Source: Ktedonobacter sp. (lineage in GTDB: Bacteria > Chloroflexota > Ktedonobacteria > Ktedonobacterales > Ktedonobacteraceae). From it: 7,922 nt of DNA. The notes below the pieces were generated by a model. That model did no database searches, was not told the origin of the DNA, and saw nothing but the letters and a program-made list of their open reading frames with translations. Position numbers and translations under genes: made by a program. Shown in pieces: positions 6,320 to 7,922 of this stretch; position 1 is the stretch's first letter; every line of letters begins with the position of its first letter. Location: positions 1 through 7,922 of the forward strand of contig DMFQ01000304.1 in the NCBI GenBank assembly GCA_003450555.1. The letters run 5' to 3'.

Positions 6320-6384
6320 TGGAAGTGCAGCAGTAGTAGTAGAGGGAGCGTCTTCACCCTCTTCTACCTACTGCTGCACTTCCA
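6320..6384. terminator. Very long hairpin between convergent gdhA and recJ
   Basis: Arms TGGAAGTGCAGCAGTAG (6320-6336) and its perfect complement (6368-6384) give 17 bp. After one bulged C (6367) come 3 more pairs, a T-T mismatch and 6 pairs (AGAGGG/CCCTCT), closing a 10-base loop: about 26 pairs in all. It begins 17 bases after the gdhA stop. A TTTTT run follows 10 bases later on the plus strand (6394-6398), and none follows on the minus strand. The right arm contains the recJ stop codon and last sense codons. Bidirectional transcription end or mRNA 3' protection is the likely role. Confidence 0.8.
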
Positions 6385-7922
6385 GGTGCAGTATTTTTAG
6401 CCAGATCTCCTGCCGACTCGCTTCTTCTGGTGGGCTCCAGGCCGGCTCAAGAGAAAAGACCACGTTGACGACCTGGCCAACAGGAAATGAAGATCGTTGA
6501 GCGCCACCTCGGATCAGCGTTCCTTTGAACTGAAGATTGCCGATGCCCATTAGTAGGCGTAGGTTGCGTCCATCATAGCCACTTGACCAGCTACTCAGTA
6601 TGTGCAGCCCCTCGATCTTGAAGGTAGGTTCTGGATTGGCAGCGCCAAAAGGAGCGAGTTCGCGTATCTTACAATACAAACTGTAGTTGATGCGATCCAG
6701 CCTTTTGAAAAGCAGATCGATCATCTGAACGTTGATTGTCTCCTGCTCAATCACTACGCCAGTCTGATCAGCTAGCTCTACTTCTGCTTCCTCCACCGCG
6801 CTTGCCACCATAACCGGTAGGCTCTGTCCATTCCAGCCAAGTAAGTGTTCGCGAAGTTTTTCAATGAGGTTATTCGCAATAGTGAAGCCTGCCGCCTGAG
6901 CATGACCTCCATAACGCACCAGAATATCGGCACAGCCGCGCAGCGCGTCAATAATGTTCAGCCCTTTCTGACTGCGCGCGGAGCCACGGCTGAACTCTGG
7001 ACCTCGACTCAGCACTAACACGGGGCGATGAATCTCTTCGGACAATTTGCCTGCTACCAGGCCGATGATACCCTCGGGCCAGTTGTCACCACTGACCAGA
7101 ACCACCTTATCGTTCGGGCGAAGTTGTGCCTCTGTACGTACATGATGCATCAGCTCTTCAGTCTGGCGCTGCCGCGACATGTTGAGTTGTTCCAGTTCTT
7201 CGACGTAATGAGCAGCTTCTAACGGGTCGTCCGTCGTTAAAAGGTTAAAGGCAATACTGGCGTCCTTCATACGTCCAGCAGCGTTAATGCGCGGGGCCAA
7301 CGCGAAGGCGATATCCCGCTCGCGGATTCTGCCGGGCTGTAAACCGACTTTGCGCACCAGCGCAAGCAAACCTGGATTTTGCGTTTGATTGAGTTTCTGG
7401 AGTCCAAGATGTACAAGCGTATGGTTCTCGCCTAACAGGGGCGCTACATCGGCGATAGTGCCAACCGCAACCAGATCAAGGAGGGTTAATTCGTCCGCCA
7501 CTGGTCGCTTATAGGCACGATAGAGAGCTTGTGCCAGCTTAAATGCGATACCGACGCCACAGAGATAGCGCTCGCTATATGTACAATCCAGTCGCCAGGG
7601 ATTTATCATAGCATAGGCGTCGGGACGCGTTTCAGGTGGCCTGTGGTGGTCTGTAATAATCACATCTATGCCCTGCGTTTTAGCGTAGGCTACCTGTTCA
7701 ACATCAGAACTACCGCAGTCCGTGGTGATAATCAGCGATGTCCCCCTGCTTTTGAGCAGGTCAATGGCTTTGAGATTGAGGCCACAGCCATCATGTAAGC
7801 GACTGGGAATATGAAAGTCGAGAATCGCTTCGGGTTCCTTGAGTGCTCTCAAGGCACGAGTGAGTAGAGCGGAAGATGTGACGCCGTCGGCATCGTAGTC
7901 ACCATAGACCGTTATATGTTCT
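6368..7922 (-). CDS. recJ: Single-stranded-DNA-specific 5'-3' exonuclease RecJ (5' end beyond right edge)
   Basis: DHH-family Mn/Mg-dependent exonuclease that degrades single-stranded DNA 5' to 3' in recombinational, mismatch and base-excision repair. The frame stays open to the right edge, and 517 codons are visible. The leftmost in-window start (TTG at 7852) is internal, because the upstream residues form RecJ motif I, VYGDYDADGVTSSALL. Further marks, counted from the first visible residue: TDCGSS near 67-72, DHH at 91-93, CGVGIAFKL near 121-129, GTIADVAPL near 154-162, APRINAAGR at 209-217, and the DHHA1 motif RYGGHAQAAGF at 336-346. The C-terminal OB-like domain begins near LAPFGAANPEPTF (422-434). 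Roughly 60-90 N-terminal residues should lie outside the window, giving an E. coli-like total rather than the long Bacillus form. The last five codons and stop (LEVQQ-stop) lie in the arm of the long hairpin. Confidence 0.96.
   Translation of the reverse strand, partial: EHITVYGDYDADGVTSSALLTRALRALKEPEAILDFHIPSRLHDGCGLNLKAIDLLKSRGTSLIITTDCGSSDVEQVAYAKTQGIDVIITDHHRPPETRPDAYAMINPWRLDCTYSERYLCGVGIAFKLAQALYRAYKRPVADELTLLDLVAVGTIADVAPLLGENHTLVHLGLQKLNQTQNPGLLALVRKVGLQPGRIRERDIAFALAPRINAAGRMKDASIAFNLLTTDDPLEAAHYVEELEQLNMSRQRQTEELMHHVRTEAQLRPNDKVVLVSGDNWPEGIIGLVAGKLSEEIHRPVLVLSRGPEFSRGSARSQKGLNIIDALRGCADILVRYGGHAQAAGFTIANNLIEKLREHLLGWNGQSLPVMVASAVEEAEVELADQTGVVIEQETINVQMIDLLFKRLDRINYSLYCKIRELAPFGAANPEPTFKIEGLHILSSWSSGYDGRNLRLLMGIGNLQFKGTLIRGGAQRSSFPVGQVVNVVFSLEPAWSPPEEASRQEIWLKILHLEVQQ

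Noticed and set aside
5146..6400. Open frames on both strands overlapping gdhA
   Set aside because: All lie within, or mostly within, a complete glutamate dehydrogenase with every catalytic motif, and their translations are Arg/His/Ser-rich and low in family likeness.
7850..7852. TTG at 7852 as the start of recJ
   Set aside because: The upstream codons to the window edge encode the conserved DYDADG motif, so the gene continues past the edge.

Overview
The window is an ordinary-looking bacterial chromosomal segment of about 50% G+C, probably from the Chloroflexota and perhaps a Ktedonobacteria-type organism. That placement rests on protein 'feel' and serine/threonine-linked lipoprotein signal peptides. 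It is an inference, not a proof. Six protein genes account for almost everything, two of them cut by the window edges. No RNA gene, insertion sequence, CRISPR array or phage-like module was seen.

Left block, minus strand (1-1213): the 5' end of a branched-chain amino-acid aminotransferase (ilvE, running off the left edge) lies 116 bases downstream of a complete arginase gene (rocF). Arginase has a near-consensus promoter and a textbook Shine-Dalgarno, which moves its start to 1213. The ilvE leader carries a nested inverted repeat and an AGGAGG that is badly placed for its ATG.

Centre, plus strand (1467-4925): two tandem, closely related extracellular substrate-binding lipoproteins of the SBP_bac_5 (peptide/nickel/opine ABC transporter) family. 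They are separated by a short gap holding a perfect 8-bp hairpin. They are followed by a rho-independent-type terminator that is itself enclosed by a 10-bp inverted repeat. No permease or ATPase gene is present, so this is an orphan, duplicated binding-protein pair.

Right block: a GTG-started catabolic-type glutamate dehydrogenase (5050-6303, plus) converges on recJ (minus, 5' end cut by the right edge). A very long hairpin of about 26 paired bases lies between them, and one arm encodes the last codons and stop of recJ.

Taken together, BCAT, arginase, peptide-binding lipoproteins and glutamate dehydrogenase fit uptake and breakdown of peptides and amino acids with nitrogen flowing through glutamate. 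The genes are not one operon, so this is a thematic neighbourhood only. I did not find a convincing previously undescribed system. The items most worth a second look are the non-coding structures and the orphan duplicated binding proteins.
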